DNA from: Amphimedon queenslandica
Taxonomy: Eukaryota > Porifera > Demospongiae > Haplosclerida > Niphatidae
Direction: 5' to 3'
Length of the DNA stretch: 27,062 nt
Assembly (NCBI RefSeq): GCF_000090795.2
Contig: NW_003546542.1
Span: forward strand, 1-27,062
Shown piece by piece: positions 13,689-25,131 of the stretch (positions are counted from its first letter, which is position 1; the number at the start of each line of letters is the position of its first letter). A program made the position numbers and the translations under genes. The notes under the pieces are model-generated. The model was given only the letters and a program-made list of their open reading frames with translations. It had not been told where the DNA came from and did no database searches.

Positions 13689-16600
13689 CTATGGCTGTAT
13701 GTGATCTGTTCTAGCATTCCTCTTATGACAATGAGGCTCATCTCTTTCTCTAGAAATAGATCTACAAATGTTCACTTCATCATCATCATCGTCATCGTCG
13801 TTTGAATCAAATTGAGTTCTGACTCTAATTCTCTTCGGTGGTGGTTGTTTCACTTCTCTTTCCTTTGGTAATCGTTTTCGTGCTTCTGAGGGACTCCGTG
13901 AAGGATCTAATGATAACAATTGTAGCAACATTAATAATGTTAACAAGGGATAATACCTCTATCATTAGCTAATGCAAGGTGTGAATTGTCATCTACATGT
14001 ATAGAAATTAGCAATTGATTATGATACTATAAAAAAAGTATTAACTTCTAACCCTCATCGTCTGACCAAGATACAGCTCCATAAGTAGTAGTGTTTGAAT
14101 TTGTACTCATGTTTTGTATGTCTTGTGCTTCTGGATACAAAAAATAAAATGGTTATTATAATTATGTAAAAATACCTTCATCTTCTGGTGAAGAAGTAAG
14201 TAGATTATCAGTGTCCCTTTGAGGTGCATTTAAAGATTCAGCAATTGTTTGTAGATTTTGCGGACTCATTGACGATGGAATCCTCCAGTAGATTTCCTAT
14301 TACAAAAAGGCTAATAACATTTTTCTTGTGTGATTGTGTACCTGCTCACTGGGTGGCATTAGATCAATTGATATCATTAATTTATTAAATACTGTGGTTT
14401 CCAATGCCTCAGCAATTGATTGTTCTACAGGTACTATACACAGTTCTTCCCATTCAGAGTCCAATTCTCTGTCTTTTGCTTCATCATTGATGTAGGTACT
14501 AAGCCAAGCCAGTTGATTAGAATAACCATTAGCATGAATTGCTTGAACTAATGTATCAACATTTCCTTCTAGGCATATTAATATCATAACAACAATAAAA
14601 TATTAAAGTAACCGCTGACTTTTTCCTTTCTTCTTCTTGATATCTTCTCTTGGTTCTGTCTCTAGTGAAATAACCTCATTTTCTTGGCACTTTCTTTTTC
14701 TGGATGAAGGTTGCACCAACCCAAGGTTCTGTAATTGTTTCTTAATGTCTCTTATATCTCGTCCTATAGTGCAGCCAGACATAAAGTACATTAATTACTG
14801 TACAAGATGATTTACTGGGAAGGAATTAATATTGGTGATTGGCAGTTCTATGAAAAATCATCAATATAAAACCCGCCCTTTTCTTTCAAACTGAGCATGC
14901 CCGATGGCACGTGGCATAACATTGCCAATATAAAATCCGCCATTAACTTTCCACGGGGAAATTCACCAAATATTACTCTCGCCAATAAATCATCTTGTAC
15001 GGTATTAGTGAAATCATAGATTCAAACCTGGAAATGAGCACGACAGCTGTTCTATAGATAGAGTAATATTGTCAGATGGTTGCCAAAGTGATTTAAGTGT
15101 GGAGACTTCTTCTTCTGACCATGGTTCCTATAATACACAACAATCCATTTACAACAATAGTGTGTTAATAGTTAAAATTATTATAAGCACAGGGTGTACT
15201 TTGTTAGTTTTGTTCTCATGCAATTCTTTGCTGCTGCTAACTAACCCCTTTGAAACTAGTTTTGACACGATCTAAAAGTAAAATATTATAACTACTGTCA
15301 GACAAAAGTGACTATAATTACAATTCCTCTTGTCCTGCACTGCTCACTAGGCAAGGCATCCAAAATACAGCCCACTATGTCTATTAATTAAAGTATAGAA
15401 GTAAAACAGGAACAGAGTCAGTACCAGTTTCATTCTTGAATTGTTCATATAAGGAAGATAACTCATTCTCTTGTTCTCTAGTCCAAACATTTCTGCTTTC
15501 TTTGAGATGCCTAAAAGCAAATGAAATGACATTACAACAGTGGTTCAAACAATGTAATACCGTAGGACGGGATATATTCGTGGCTGCAATTATTTGCGGT
15601 GGTGAAAAATTCAACTAAAAATCATGGAAACCGTTAGAGCGTTGCTATGACAATAACACCACATTTTAAGCGTCCAGTTATTCATGCATTCTTTAGCAGC
15701 TTTAGTGGAGCTATTTACCAATAGTGACTCATTCTCTGACTGTTAACTTCTTGTATGGGCCTCTGCCTCAAAGCTCTTTGCTGCAAATTGTTGCTGGTCC
15801 GCGTGCTGGTGATAATCAAAGATAATAGAGTAAATGAAAGGGACAGGCATAGCAACAGGAAATGCAGGTTGGGTTACCACGTGACAACCATCAGTGTTTT
15901 GATTGATTTCCCATCTCCTCGATTGGTGAAGTTGCTCTGGAAGAATTCTGAAGGAAACTTGTGTTGCTCCAGGATATATCCCATTTCACATTAGAAAGTT
16001 TAGAGCTACCTGAAGCAAGGCTTTCGTCTCTGTAAAGCCATTTTGCAACCAGTTATAGGTACACAGTCACCTGTTCTTGAAACACTTATTATTCGTAAAA
16101 CACTCGCTCATTATAGTATCAATGAGCAAGTTAGATCAACATGAGTCTCTCAGAGGGCAAAAATGGTATTTTTAGTGAAAGAGTGACACAGCTACTAATG
16201 CATGCATTGATTTACTAAAAAATACTAATAAAAAGCATTAACACTGGTTAGCATTAATTGTGTTTGAGTTTTGTTTGCATAAATGGCATCCTCTTGGAGT
16301 TATTGAAATACCGTAGGTCGGGATATATTCGCGGCTGCTTATTTTCGCGATTTTTTCCCGCACTCAGCAATTACCATGGTTACCAAATGCAATTTTAATT
16401 GAAAAACCCGCGATATTAATAGCAAAGGACTCTGTTGCAGTGTTCTTGGGCTGTTGTTCTTCTTGCTGTTACTAATCCTTGGTCTCTTTGGAGCTGTTTC
16501 AACCGGAGCTACTCTCTTCACTCTGCCTCGCCGTATCTTGGCCCATTCTTGGGACTCTCCACCCATTTATTGACTTGGGCGTGGTTAATTATCACCAGCA

Positions 16601-19600
16601 AGTGGAGCGGCAAGGATTTGCAGCGAAGAGCTCGAAGGTAGTGGTCCATACAAGAAGATAGCGGATGGAGAACTGGATGGCTCCCACTAAAGCTGCTAAA
16701 GAATAGATAAATAGCTGCTGAACACTGTAATTGTATAAACACGTGGTCTTATTGTCATAGCAACAATCGATTGGTTTCCATGGTATTTAATTGAACCTTT
16801 TTATTAGTTTTTATTATCGCGAAAATAAGCAGCCGCGAATATATCCCGACCTACGGTATGTTTATACCCAGCACTTAATTGCACAAGTCTTTTAAATGGG
16901 AAATTTGAAATCTAGGCTACATGAAGGCAACTAAATGTACCAACTACACCTACCCACCCATACCAATTAATACAGAAATCAAATGTTAAGTGTGGGTAAT
17001 AAATTTTGCAATTGTACACATGGCAGAATTTTCTGGTATTAAAAATTGCAATGAAGTACTATACGACACCCAAAATCCCCAAAAAAAGAATCAAGAAAAT
17101 ACCTTTTGCGCTGAATGGCACCATAACCTTCTTGAAGCTCATAACAATCCTCACAAGTTTTCCAAATCAATAGCTCTGCAAACATCATAGCATTCTGTTG
17201 AGAAAGAATAAAAAAATCTGCAACTACACGCGAGCTAAATTCCTGTAACTCCTAAAAAAGTTGACTCAAAACTACTACCAGTAGTCTATGTCTAACTCGG
17301 TATCTTGGGAGGGGAGGTTCATCCAAAATATCAGAGAAGATTCTAAAGAGAGACATTTGGAAGAGCATAGGCATCATTTCATGTTTAATTGATATTGTAT
17401 GCAACATCTTGATTATAGCATGATTCAAACCGTCAGTGTTGCTTTTGTAGTTAGCAAGAGCCAAACTATAGACCTGAACAATCTTATCATTAGCAAACCT
17501 ACAACATATATGGAGATCTCAAGGAATTCAAAACACTCATCTTACGCTGCTGTAAATCTATTCAAATCCATTTCAAGTCCAATACTTGTAACATTCTCTT
17601 GGACAGCTATTTTAGAGACACAATCATTAGAATAATACATGCGACGTAAATTAACTAACATCGTTCCTCTTCCTCTTCATATTCATGGCCAGTGGTTACT
17701 AAGTGAAAAAATGAGACAATAACTAAATTGATAAATAACTGACATTACATAGCAATGTCATACCTGATAAAGGATTGAAAAATATTTCTTTAAGCACAGA
17801 GATTTCTTTTGATGGCGAAACCATGTTTGAACCAAAAATATCATCAGGCCATACTTCACTAATTTAGGACAGGGTGAAAACATAAAGGACACATTAATAT
17901 TATACCAAGCAGCTTTCATCATAAGTACAGCTTCCCTAATGTTCTGAGTCTTAAGATTTTTATGAATATTTTTCATTACTTCAATCCTTAAGTAGTGCTG
18001 TCAATTTCAGGTAGAATAATAATTTAACTTACTTCTGCTCTTCAATTGGGGTATCACTGGCTCCATCAAAAGGAGAAGGTAGCTCACTAGCACCAGCAGT
18101 ATTGGTTATGACATGTTGGATTTCACTTTCCAAACTTTCCCACATCTCCATCAACTGGTCTTCAGTTGGTGGTTGTTGAGAGTTAGTTTTTTTTTTTGCT
18201 GTAGTTTGTTCCATTTTCTTTTGAATAAAAAGTTGCCCATTTTGCTTAAAACAAAGCTTGACCAGACGCAAATAGACATGAGTCATTTCTATCACATCTT
18301 GCAGGAAACTACGTGGCATGATAGCTTGATTGTAAATTTGAAGTACCATCAGAAAAACATCACGGTACTCTGGGTGATACAGCAAGTCCCTCAAAATGAC
18401 TTTTGAGCTCTGAACAACAGTATCATCTTTGGATTGTATCATTTCCTGAACATGTAACAGCAATTCCTTGTAAGCTGAAACTGCATAATGCAACCTACAT
18501 GTACAGTTAATTGATACAAACTCAAATGGTATTATACAACAGTAATAAAACCTCAATTATCCCGACATTGATAATCAATTTCAGACTATTACTGAAAGAG
18601 CATGACCATTTGGTGTATTACACTTACACAACATAAATTTAATCAATTAGAATATACATGTATATGTACATGATTGGCAGTACAGAGCAGATGGTGGAGT
18701 AGTGAGGAAATGCTGATAATGATTTTCTTTAGGCATTGGCTTGGAGTAGCCTTTCTCTAGTTTCTAAAGCTTAATCATCACATGTATGAATTTTTCATTA
18801 AATTTATTAAGGGTCCTGGACAACTGAGGTTTATACCATACATGCACAGATTGTATAGTGCACAAGTTGGCGGAGTTTTATTTCGGTGATTCAAGGAATA
18901 ATGATAAAATTGTAAAAAATAACCCACCATTTGTTCTTATTCTCCATGGTGCGTGGCCGAAAATTTGCCAATATAAAAGTCGCAAATGCAGTGTACATTG
19001 CAATCATAAATCGTCGATATTAAGCGCCAAGTATTACCACTATACATACCTCTGTCCCCATTGAATTGCAGCAAGTCTTTCTCTTTTCTTCATACATGTA
19101 CAGGTATGCTCATAATATCTTGCAATTAATTGTAACACTTGATGAACAGTTGGTAATTGAAGTGATTCACTAAAACAGTGACTGCAATTAGTTGCAATAA
19201 ATTGTTATACTTTACCTCACAATATCCACACGAAAATTTTGCAAACGACTGAACTCCATAAAGAATCTATAACGAATAATAACGCACAAGTTATTATCTT
19301 ATACGCAACTTACCTCATTGCCCATAAATAAAAAGTCTCAACACTCTCCATTGAGTGCTGCCTCTTAATAGTATCCTAATGTTTGCATTGGAATCGTGTT
19401 TGATTTGTATGCTGCAATACATGTGCATGTACATACTTTGACAACTCTCATGAGGACATTAAAGCAATAATCAAGCACTTGAGCACAGATATTCTGCAGT
19501 ACAACTCTATTAAATATATTTATTGCATTAATTATGTACATGTACATGTACATGTACCTAATGCTGTAAGTAGAGGGTCTAGATTGGCAATCGGTAACCA

Positions 19601-22600
19601 AAAATTTCCTGTTCTTTGGTATACGTGTATGTCTTGGCCTGTTCTCAATATCAAATGAATTATCACTAAATCCTAAATTGAGAAAACAATAGTGAATAAC
19701 AATCTACCTCATGGCTACTTTTATTAAATGTAAGTACATGTGTGTTTATGCGTACATGAATCCTTTTATTTTGGCTAATTAAGGCGTAAAATATGTTGAC
19801 AATTTTAAAAAGCTAGTTGGAAAATAGCTAAGGTAGCATTTCCACACTAAACCTTTACCAGCTACATCTCTTCCCTCTGAATGTGTATTTAGCACTACTG
19901 GAAATATAGTCACTAAAAAAAGAGCTTATCTAGTTCCAGAAACTGTTAATATGCTAATTTTTCAACACCAGCTGAGATGTGCTGGTGTTGCAGTCACAGA
20001 ACCTATTACAATATTGGAATCTAAAAAAAGGTAAGTCCTTTATTGTTGGGCGAAGATCTCGATCCAAGTTCTTTGCTGCAAATCCTTGCTGGTGATACAT
20101 GTAATTAACCACACCAAAGTCAATAAATGGGTGGAAAGTACGAAGAATGGGCAAGACAGAGTGAGGAGAGTAGCTCTGGTTAAAGCAGCTTCAAAGAGAC
20201 CAAGGATTATAATGACAAAAAAGCACTGCATCAAAAGTGCTTTGCTATCAATATCGTGCCTTTTTCAATTAAAATTGCATCTGGTAGCCATGTAGTTGCT
20301 GAAGGAAAAATTGTAAAATAAGAAGCTGCAAATATATCCCGACCTAAGGTGCATTACTGATGCGTACGTGTACATGATGTGCAATTAATAACTAGACGAA
20401 TGTAAAACATTGAAGGGGCGAGCACGAGCATACACATGGACTGACTTGCATGCATGGCTCATCAAAAGAAAATTTTATAGCTTACTCTTCTACCTTTATT
20501 ATTATTAGCAAAAAATCTTAGCTGCAATATAAGCATAATTTAACTGTATAGCTAAGCACAGTACTGCTATAGGCGTTCTTTTTTGATGCGAGTATGCTTT
20601 TGGTGTGTCTGGATAGAATAGTTGAGTGCATAAATCAAAGTAACATTTTGGTTGCGGTTTGATGAGCCAATTAAATAAGCTTTTTTCTGTCATTCAACCA
20701 TGAAAAAAGACTTTTAAGATTTATATCTGCTTTCTTAACTTCTTTCTGCTGGAGAAGTGCCTGGACAACAAATCAGTCTTATTTTGCTGCAAGTAAGCTT
20801 CAGTAAGATTTGCTCCAGTTTCATAACCTTGATAGTCACCATTTTGTTTCATTGCAACCACACCCACATCATGACATCAATGAAAATATTTCATTAGAAT
20901 GCTACCGCATTAGATCCTTGATTTTAAATAGAGTAGTGGACACATGGGTGTGACCAGAATAGACTGGAGACGCACGTACATACATACATACATACATACA
21001 TACATACAGAGGGAGGGAGACTTTGCCTGAGTGGGGCGAGCTCATGCTCACCCCAATAACAGTATTATGTTGTACACATACATGTACCTAGCAATGGTCT
21101 GTAGCAGATCGACTTTTTTCCACTAGAAGTAGTAATATAGACACCTCCAAAATTTGAATGTCTAACAGCAGTAGAGTTTAATATTGCTATAAAAAAATAA
21201 AAGAGCCATTACCTTCTACCAAGAGAGCTTCTACCGAATGTCAGTTGTGATCTTTGTTGCTTTATTCTTTCAAGTTCCATCAGTTCGTAAATTTTACTGT
21301 TGAAATTCAATAATATAAACAACATTAGCAAGGCTGCAATAGGCTATGTGGAGCGGACTGGAGCCTAGGACAAAAACTCTGATTAGGGGTTCCTACTAAT
21401 ACAAAATTACCCCTGGCCCCCTTATTAATTACTGTATAGCTCAAAACCTTCGAGGCTGAAAACTTTCACGAATTTCGCGGTTTAGGCCTCAAATGCAAAA
21501 ATTTTCATCGCAAAAATTCAAAGGGGTGAATTTTTAATAATAAAATGTAAAGTATATACAAATATAGTTTACTAATAACTTAAGGCTTGGGGCCCTTCTT
21601 TGATTAGGAGCTCAGGGCAACATGCACCACTTGCCCAGGCCTATTGACTGCCCTGAAAATTAGATATTCGCAACCAGGATTGGGGTCATTTGCAGGTAAA
21701 GGTATTATACAATATACATGTACATGTACATCCCAAGTTCCCAACTGAGCTTGACTGGAAGTGGAAGCAGCTCTGTGGAATTTGGTAAATGAAGCCATAC
21801 GTCATTAGTGACGTGCTATAACGATATTCACAGAAGCATGGCTGATATTTTATAGCTGCGTGGTTGGCCTGTATTTCACTCTTAAACAGAGTTTTTTTTA
21901 TTTTCTAATAACCATTGCGGTCAGCTTTGGTATATGCTATTGGGTTTATAAAGAGAATCCGGTTCTCAGGATTCCCAAGGGCTGAGAGACCCAAGACCTG
22001 AGATCCTGTGAAGGCATTGGACAACTAGAATCTATGAAAGTTTCATCCTTATCCCACATTCCTACAAAAAGTTATTCCAGTTTTTCTTGGGTCAAACTCA
22101 GTTGCGACACATTACTATCATTTGTACATGTAAAAATACAGTTTGCTATTGCTATTACTGGGGCACTGTATTACTATTACAGTTACAATGTAATCGACAT
22201 GTAATTACTGTTACAAATTCACAATACATCTACATGTACACAATGCATAATATATTGAGTACATAAACAAGAAAAAAGTGCAAGAAATAATTTGTGTGGC
22301 AGTACATGCACATACTACCAAGAGTAGATAATAGAAGAGAGTGCCCTACTGTGATATACCGCCTGCTTTATCACGTCATAGAATTGAAGAGTCACATTCA
22401 GGATATTTTCAGTATTCTTGAGTAGTTATTCGAAAATAACTAGCAAAAACTGAAACTACTCAATAAAAATATGGAAGTATCCTGAATGTGACTCTTCAAT
22501 TCTACGCTGTGATGAAGCAGGGGGTATATCACAGTAGGACACTCTCTTTTATTATCTACTCTTGATACTACATGTATAACATGTTACCCCATACAACTAA

Positions 22601-24117
22601 CTTTTCATCATTCTGCCTCTCTGCAAAAGATTGAGCTACCTGTACAAGTACGTCAGCTGTTGCCAAGTTAGACGGTGTCTGTAAAACAATGGCTCATTAT
22701 GATTATAGGACATAAAATAATACTTGTTCTCTCAGTAAAAGGAAGACTATTTCCAATACATGTATGCACCACTGAGTCTATAGCAATAAAAAAATTACAA
22801 AATAGCAATTATTGCAACAATACCTTATTAGGATTACTACCAACGAACAACAATAACTCAAAAATTCCATTAATGTGAAGATTCCTATGAGTTCCATAAA
22901 ACAGTTATACTTGTTACTATTCATGCTTACCAAATTATTTGACCATGGGCATCGACATCATCATCTGTCCTCTACAAAAGATTGTTACAATACATACTGC
23001 ATAGTATGGAAAACCATACTTTTTCTTCAGCAGGGTCAGATGGTATATGTAATATATTTCTGAAAAGCAAGAGTATTCTATCAATAATAATATCATCATC
23101 ATCATCATGATCTTCACGATCCTATAACAAATGATCTCAATTATATAGCAGAAATTTCATGAATAACTAGCCTTCCCGCAAAGCTCAGCCAAAATACTGC
23201 CGAGAACATTCATGACACGTTCTACAGTAAACTCCTAGAGTAATAATGTACATGTAGCAACGATGTAGAGAATGAGTACTTTCAACATGTACTTTTTTAT
23301 ACTGTTGTAAGTACTGCGATACTTGAATCATGCATTTTGCTGTGGCTGGATCTTTATGACCATGAGATTTACAAAACAATAAGATGACTGGTTGAGTAAA
23401 GTTCACTAGTAGCCTACAGCAAGACACTAAAACTCATGTGATAATATAAAAAGAAATACCTTATAATATCATTTCTTAAAGGTATGTCATCATTGAAGTA
23501 AATTAACAATGGAATAAGATCCTATTATAATTAAAACAATAAATTCATTACAGGGACTCTTAAATGAAGACCAAAAAACAATGGTATTGTACATCATATA
23601 TGAGGACTACCCCCAGCCACTTAAGGTCGAGGATGGATTTGTTCGAACATATATAAAAGTTGTGACTTATGATTGAAACATACTAAATGCTTGACAAATT
23701 AACGAGACTATTGGTGCATTAGCCTCGCCAAAACAATTTTTAAAAGCAAAAATGTTTGTTTTGCTGAACACTTCTAATCACAAATTATAGATATACAGCA
23801 AAATACACAGACCTTGCCAATCTATGAACTTTAAAGGGGACTGTCAAAATTGAGGTGTCTTGTATTGTGTGGTCACATTAAACAAACAGTCCACCTACTT
23901 GACAACTTGCCAGACTGCCAGTGCAGTTTGCAAGGTCTATGCAAATAGCTGTATCCCCAGGAACCCTTACCTCCTGCAGTACACGAGCATTCCCAAGACG
24001 TCTACGCACTTCACAAAGATCATTATCATAGCGCAGGGCTCGAATAAGATGTCTTACATAAGCTAAAGAAGTTAATCCGTAATCAGCCCCATCCACGAAT
24101 CCCTTCTTAGTTCTTAC
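13689..24117 (-). CDS. TIMELESS: TIMELESS (TIM-1/TIMEOUT type) replication-fork protection protein, 5' exon not found
   Basis: TIMELESS partners TIPIN and CLASPIN at replication forks for fork stability and S-phase checkpoint signalling. Exons, 5' to 3': 24117-23971, 23521-23460, 23413-23293, 23234-23172, 23121-23020, 22971-22931, 22884-22824, 22678-22602, 21296-21213, 21161-21088, 19672-19558, 19506-19437, 19375-19314, 19266-19216, 19169-19050, 18494-18033, 17986-17906, 17858-17764, 17698-17660, 17606-17546, 17498-17297, 17251-17103, 15510-15425, 15380-15322, 15271-15200, 15127-15028, 14763-14620, 14568-14342, 14296-14176, 14130-14053, 13992-13957, 13906-13689. They give 1160 codons including the stop, all in phase (human 1208 aa). 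Landmarks are VRHLIRALRYDND, RILLLFRNILHIPSD, RHSNFGGVYI, AYKELLLHVQEM, PRSFLQDVIEMTHVYLRL, PFDGASDTPIEEQK, EVWPDDIFGSN and VWTREQENELSSLYEQF. The NVDTLVQAIHANG to YWRIPSSMSP region matches the human PARP1-binding segment. The tail has a basic and an Asp-rich cluster. About 20 N-terminal residues are missing; no starting ATG was located. Confidence 0.95.
14800..15000. mobile_element. ~200-bp MITE-like element in a TIMELESS intron
   Basis: The ends GTACAAGATGATTTACTGG and CCAATAAATCATCTTGTAC are inverted repeats of about 19 bp with one mismatch. The arms continue imperfectly (AATATTGGTGA and its inverse TCACCAAATATT). A related stretch with GCCAATATAAAA occurs near 18935-18985. No coding capacity or clear target duplication was seen. 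Confidence 0.65.
15558..15825. mobile_element. truncated copy of the TACCGTAGG mariner-like element
   Basis: It begins with TACCGTAGGACGGGATATAT, a diverged form of the terminal repeat at 16309. It then shares blocks (CATGGAAACC, GTTGCTATGACAATAA, TTCTTTAGCAGCTTTAGTGG, CTTCTTGTATGG) with the reverse complement of the full element. The distal end is missing. It starts 48 bp from a TIMELESS exon. Confidence 0.65.
16309..16858. mobile_element. mariner/Tc1-like non-autonomous element with 40+ bp terminal repeats
   Basis: The left end, TACCGTAGGTCGGGATATAT, and the right end are inverted repeats for about 43 bp, continuing through TCGCGGCTGCTTATTTTCGC. The flanking TA at both ends fits a TA target duplication, as in Tc1/mariner elements. 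The 550-bp body has no transposase. Its short open frames are probably incidental. It lies in the 15511-17102 intron of TIMELESS. Confidence 0.85.
18495..19049. other. TIMELESS intron with probable MITE remains
   Basis: The stretch at about 18871-19040 shares TTGGCGGA, CCATGGTGCGTGGC and TTTGCCAATATAAAA with the element at 14800-15000 in rough inverted order. No clean termini were found. The rest is AT-rich. Confidence 0.35.
19818..19970 (+). pseudogene. hAT transposase C-terminal (dimerisation domain) fragment
   Basis: On the strand opposite to TIMELESS, inside its 19673-21087 intron, the frame from 19858 reads PATSLPSECVFSTTGNIVTK and then KRAYLVPETVNML. This is the conserved C-terminal hAT dimerisation signature (usually PATS.PSER.FS..G). 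Just upstream, WKIAKVAFPH, also typical of the family, lies in another frame, so at least one frameshift separates them. Only this piece of the gene remains and it cannot be functional. Confidence 0.75.
20065..20350. mobile_element. second truncated relative of the TACCGTAGG element
   Basis: It matches the reverse complement of the element at 16309-16858 through TTTGCTGCAAATCCTTGCTG, ATTAACCACAC and GTCAATAAATGGGTGG. It ends in a diverged terminal repeat, AAATATATCCCGACCTAAGG. The other terminus is lost. It lies in the 19673-21087 intron of TIMELESS. Confidence 0.65.
20974..21007. repeat. ACAT tetranucleotide microsatellite
   Basis: A tract of about eight (ACAT) repeats lies in a TIMELESS intron, followed by a GA-rich stretch. 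Confidence 0.9.
22313..22571. mobile_element. near-palindromic MITE in a TIMELESS intron
   Basis: Arms of about 115 bp face each other around a short AT-rich centre near 22440. AAGAGTAGATAATAGAAGAG at the left matches the inverse of the right end, and GAATTGAAGAGTCACATTCA matches its inverse at the centre side. The transcript of this intron could fold into one long hairpin. No target duplication was confirmed. Confidence 0.85.
23566..23676 (+). pseudogene. possible ZBED/hAT transposase N-terminal fragment
   Basis: A plus-strand frame in a TIMELESS intron reads EDQKTMVLYIIYEDYPQPL then KVEDGFVRTYIK and stops at 23674-23676. The pattern D..PL..VED.GF resembles the region after the BED finger in hAT transposases and ZBED proteins. 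It is short and has no other support, so the family call is tentative. Confidence 0.35.
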
Positions 24118-24440
24118 CTAAGCAACGGGGGCCTTTATAATACTTGTCCTTAACTTTCGTGACCAACCCATGGTAAGCTACCATGAGTCGAATCAGTTCA
24201 GGTTTAGTCAGGCCCCGCCTGACTAGCTCATGTTCGGGCGAGTGTTCGGGTAACATGTTCATGTCCGACATGTCGAGGTTCATGTTCAATGTAATGTAAT
24301 GGCCCGCCAAATTTGCCAAAAATGAAAAATGTGACAGTTCCGGATATCTTTACCACGTGTCCACTTAATCGTACACCTCCGGCTACATCCATGTGGAAAA
24401 TTATTATGGATAGACCCTTGCCCAACATACATTACACTAT

Positions 24441-24632
24441 GCAACATTTGTTGCAAACAACTTGTTGGAAGCAACACAGTATATACAGGAGTCAATGGAG
24501 CTTGCAAACATGTTGCATGAAATAGAAAACAGTTCTATTTCATGCAACATAATAATTATTGTTGAAATCTCCATTGACTCCAGCCTGTATAAACTGTGTT
24601 GCATGCAACAAGTTGTTTGCAACAAATGTTGC
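24441..24632. mobile_element. near-palindromic element upstream of TIMELESS
   Basis: GCAACATTTGTTGCAAACAA at the left is the inverse of the right end. The inner arms match through CAGTATATACAGGAGTCAAT and ATTGACTCCAGCCTGTATA. Smaller GCAACATGTTGC-like palindromes lie within the arms. A similar motif at about 27023-27043 suggests another copy at the right edge. It sits between the first TIMELESS exon found and the glypican-like gene. Confidence 0.8.
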
Positions 24633-24937
24633 ACAGCTTAAAGTGTGTTATGACGTTATGTATCATAATTTATTCCCAGACATACATGATGAAGTATTTA
24701 CACGCCTCTTCACATTATTGCACTGCCATGTCATAAATAACTATTTTTTCAAATTGCTTAAAATATCACAGTCAAGTGAATTCCAGCGGGCAAGTCCATT
24801 GCACCATAGTGCTTCATATTACTAACATTAAACAAATCTAATATACCAGGCATTTCTCTTAGTAGTTAAGAAGTAGTGACCGTGACAGAGGCTGAGATGG
24901 AAGAATGAAGGAGGAGCATAAAGCTATTTTTTCCTTG

Positions 24938-24972
24938 GCTACAGAATGATGATGACATCATCATTCTGTAGC
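24938..24972. repeat. perfect 16-bp-arm hairpin
   Basis: GCTACAGAATGATGAT (24938-24953) and its exact reverse complement (24957-24972) are separated by three bases. It lies 160 bp downstream of the glypican-like stop codon, beyond its poly(A) signal. It may be a remnant of a palindromic element. Confidence 0.8.
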
Positions 24973-25110
24973 ATCTTTTGATATACATTGAGGCTGGTAG
25001 TTAAAAAATTATTGATTTGTATTTTTATAAATTAATATTTTTTTCTACTAAAACATCACAAAACTGATTACTTAAAATAATATGATAACTACAAATAAAG
25101 TTATTTTACT

Positions 25111-25116
25111 TTTATT
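25111..25116 (-). terminator. AATAAA poly(A) signal of the glypican-like gene
   Basis: AATAAA in the minus-strand sense lies about 16 bases after the TGA at 25132-25134. This implies a very short 3' UTR. Confidence 0.6.
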
Positions 25117-25131
25117 CTTCATTCTTCTTCA

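Noticed and set aside
16339-16742. short frames on both strands of the TACCGTAGG element
   Set aside because: They are not shared as intact frames by the truncated copies and resemble no transposase. Similarity between copies is at DNA level.
18113-18406. 97-codon plus-strand frame
   Set aside because: It is the shadow of the long TIMELESS exon at 18033-18494, which matches the family throughout.
21604-21798. 64-codon minus-strand frame containing FRAVNRPGQVVHVALSS
   Set aside because: It lies in a TIMELESS intron, matches no part of that protein, has no ATG-linked or splice support and fits no family I recognise.
24228-24428. minus-strand frame beginning near 24428
   Set aside because: It overlaps another frame of equal quality, has no family resemblance and does not join to TIMELESS in phase.
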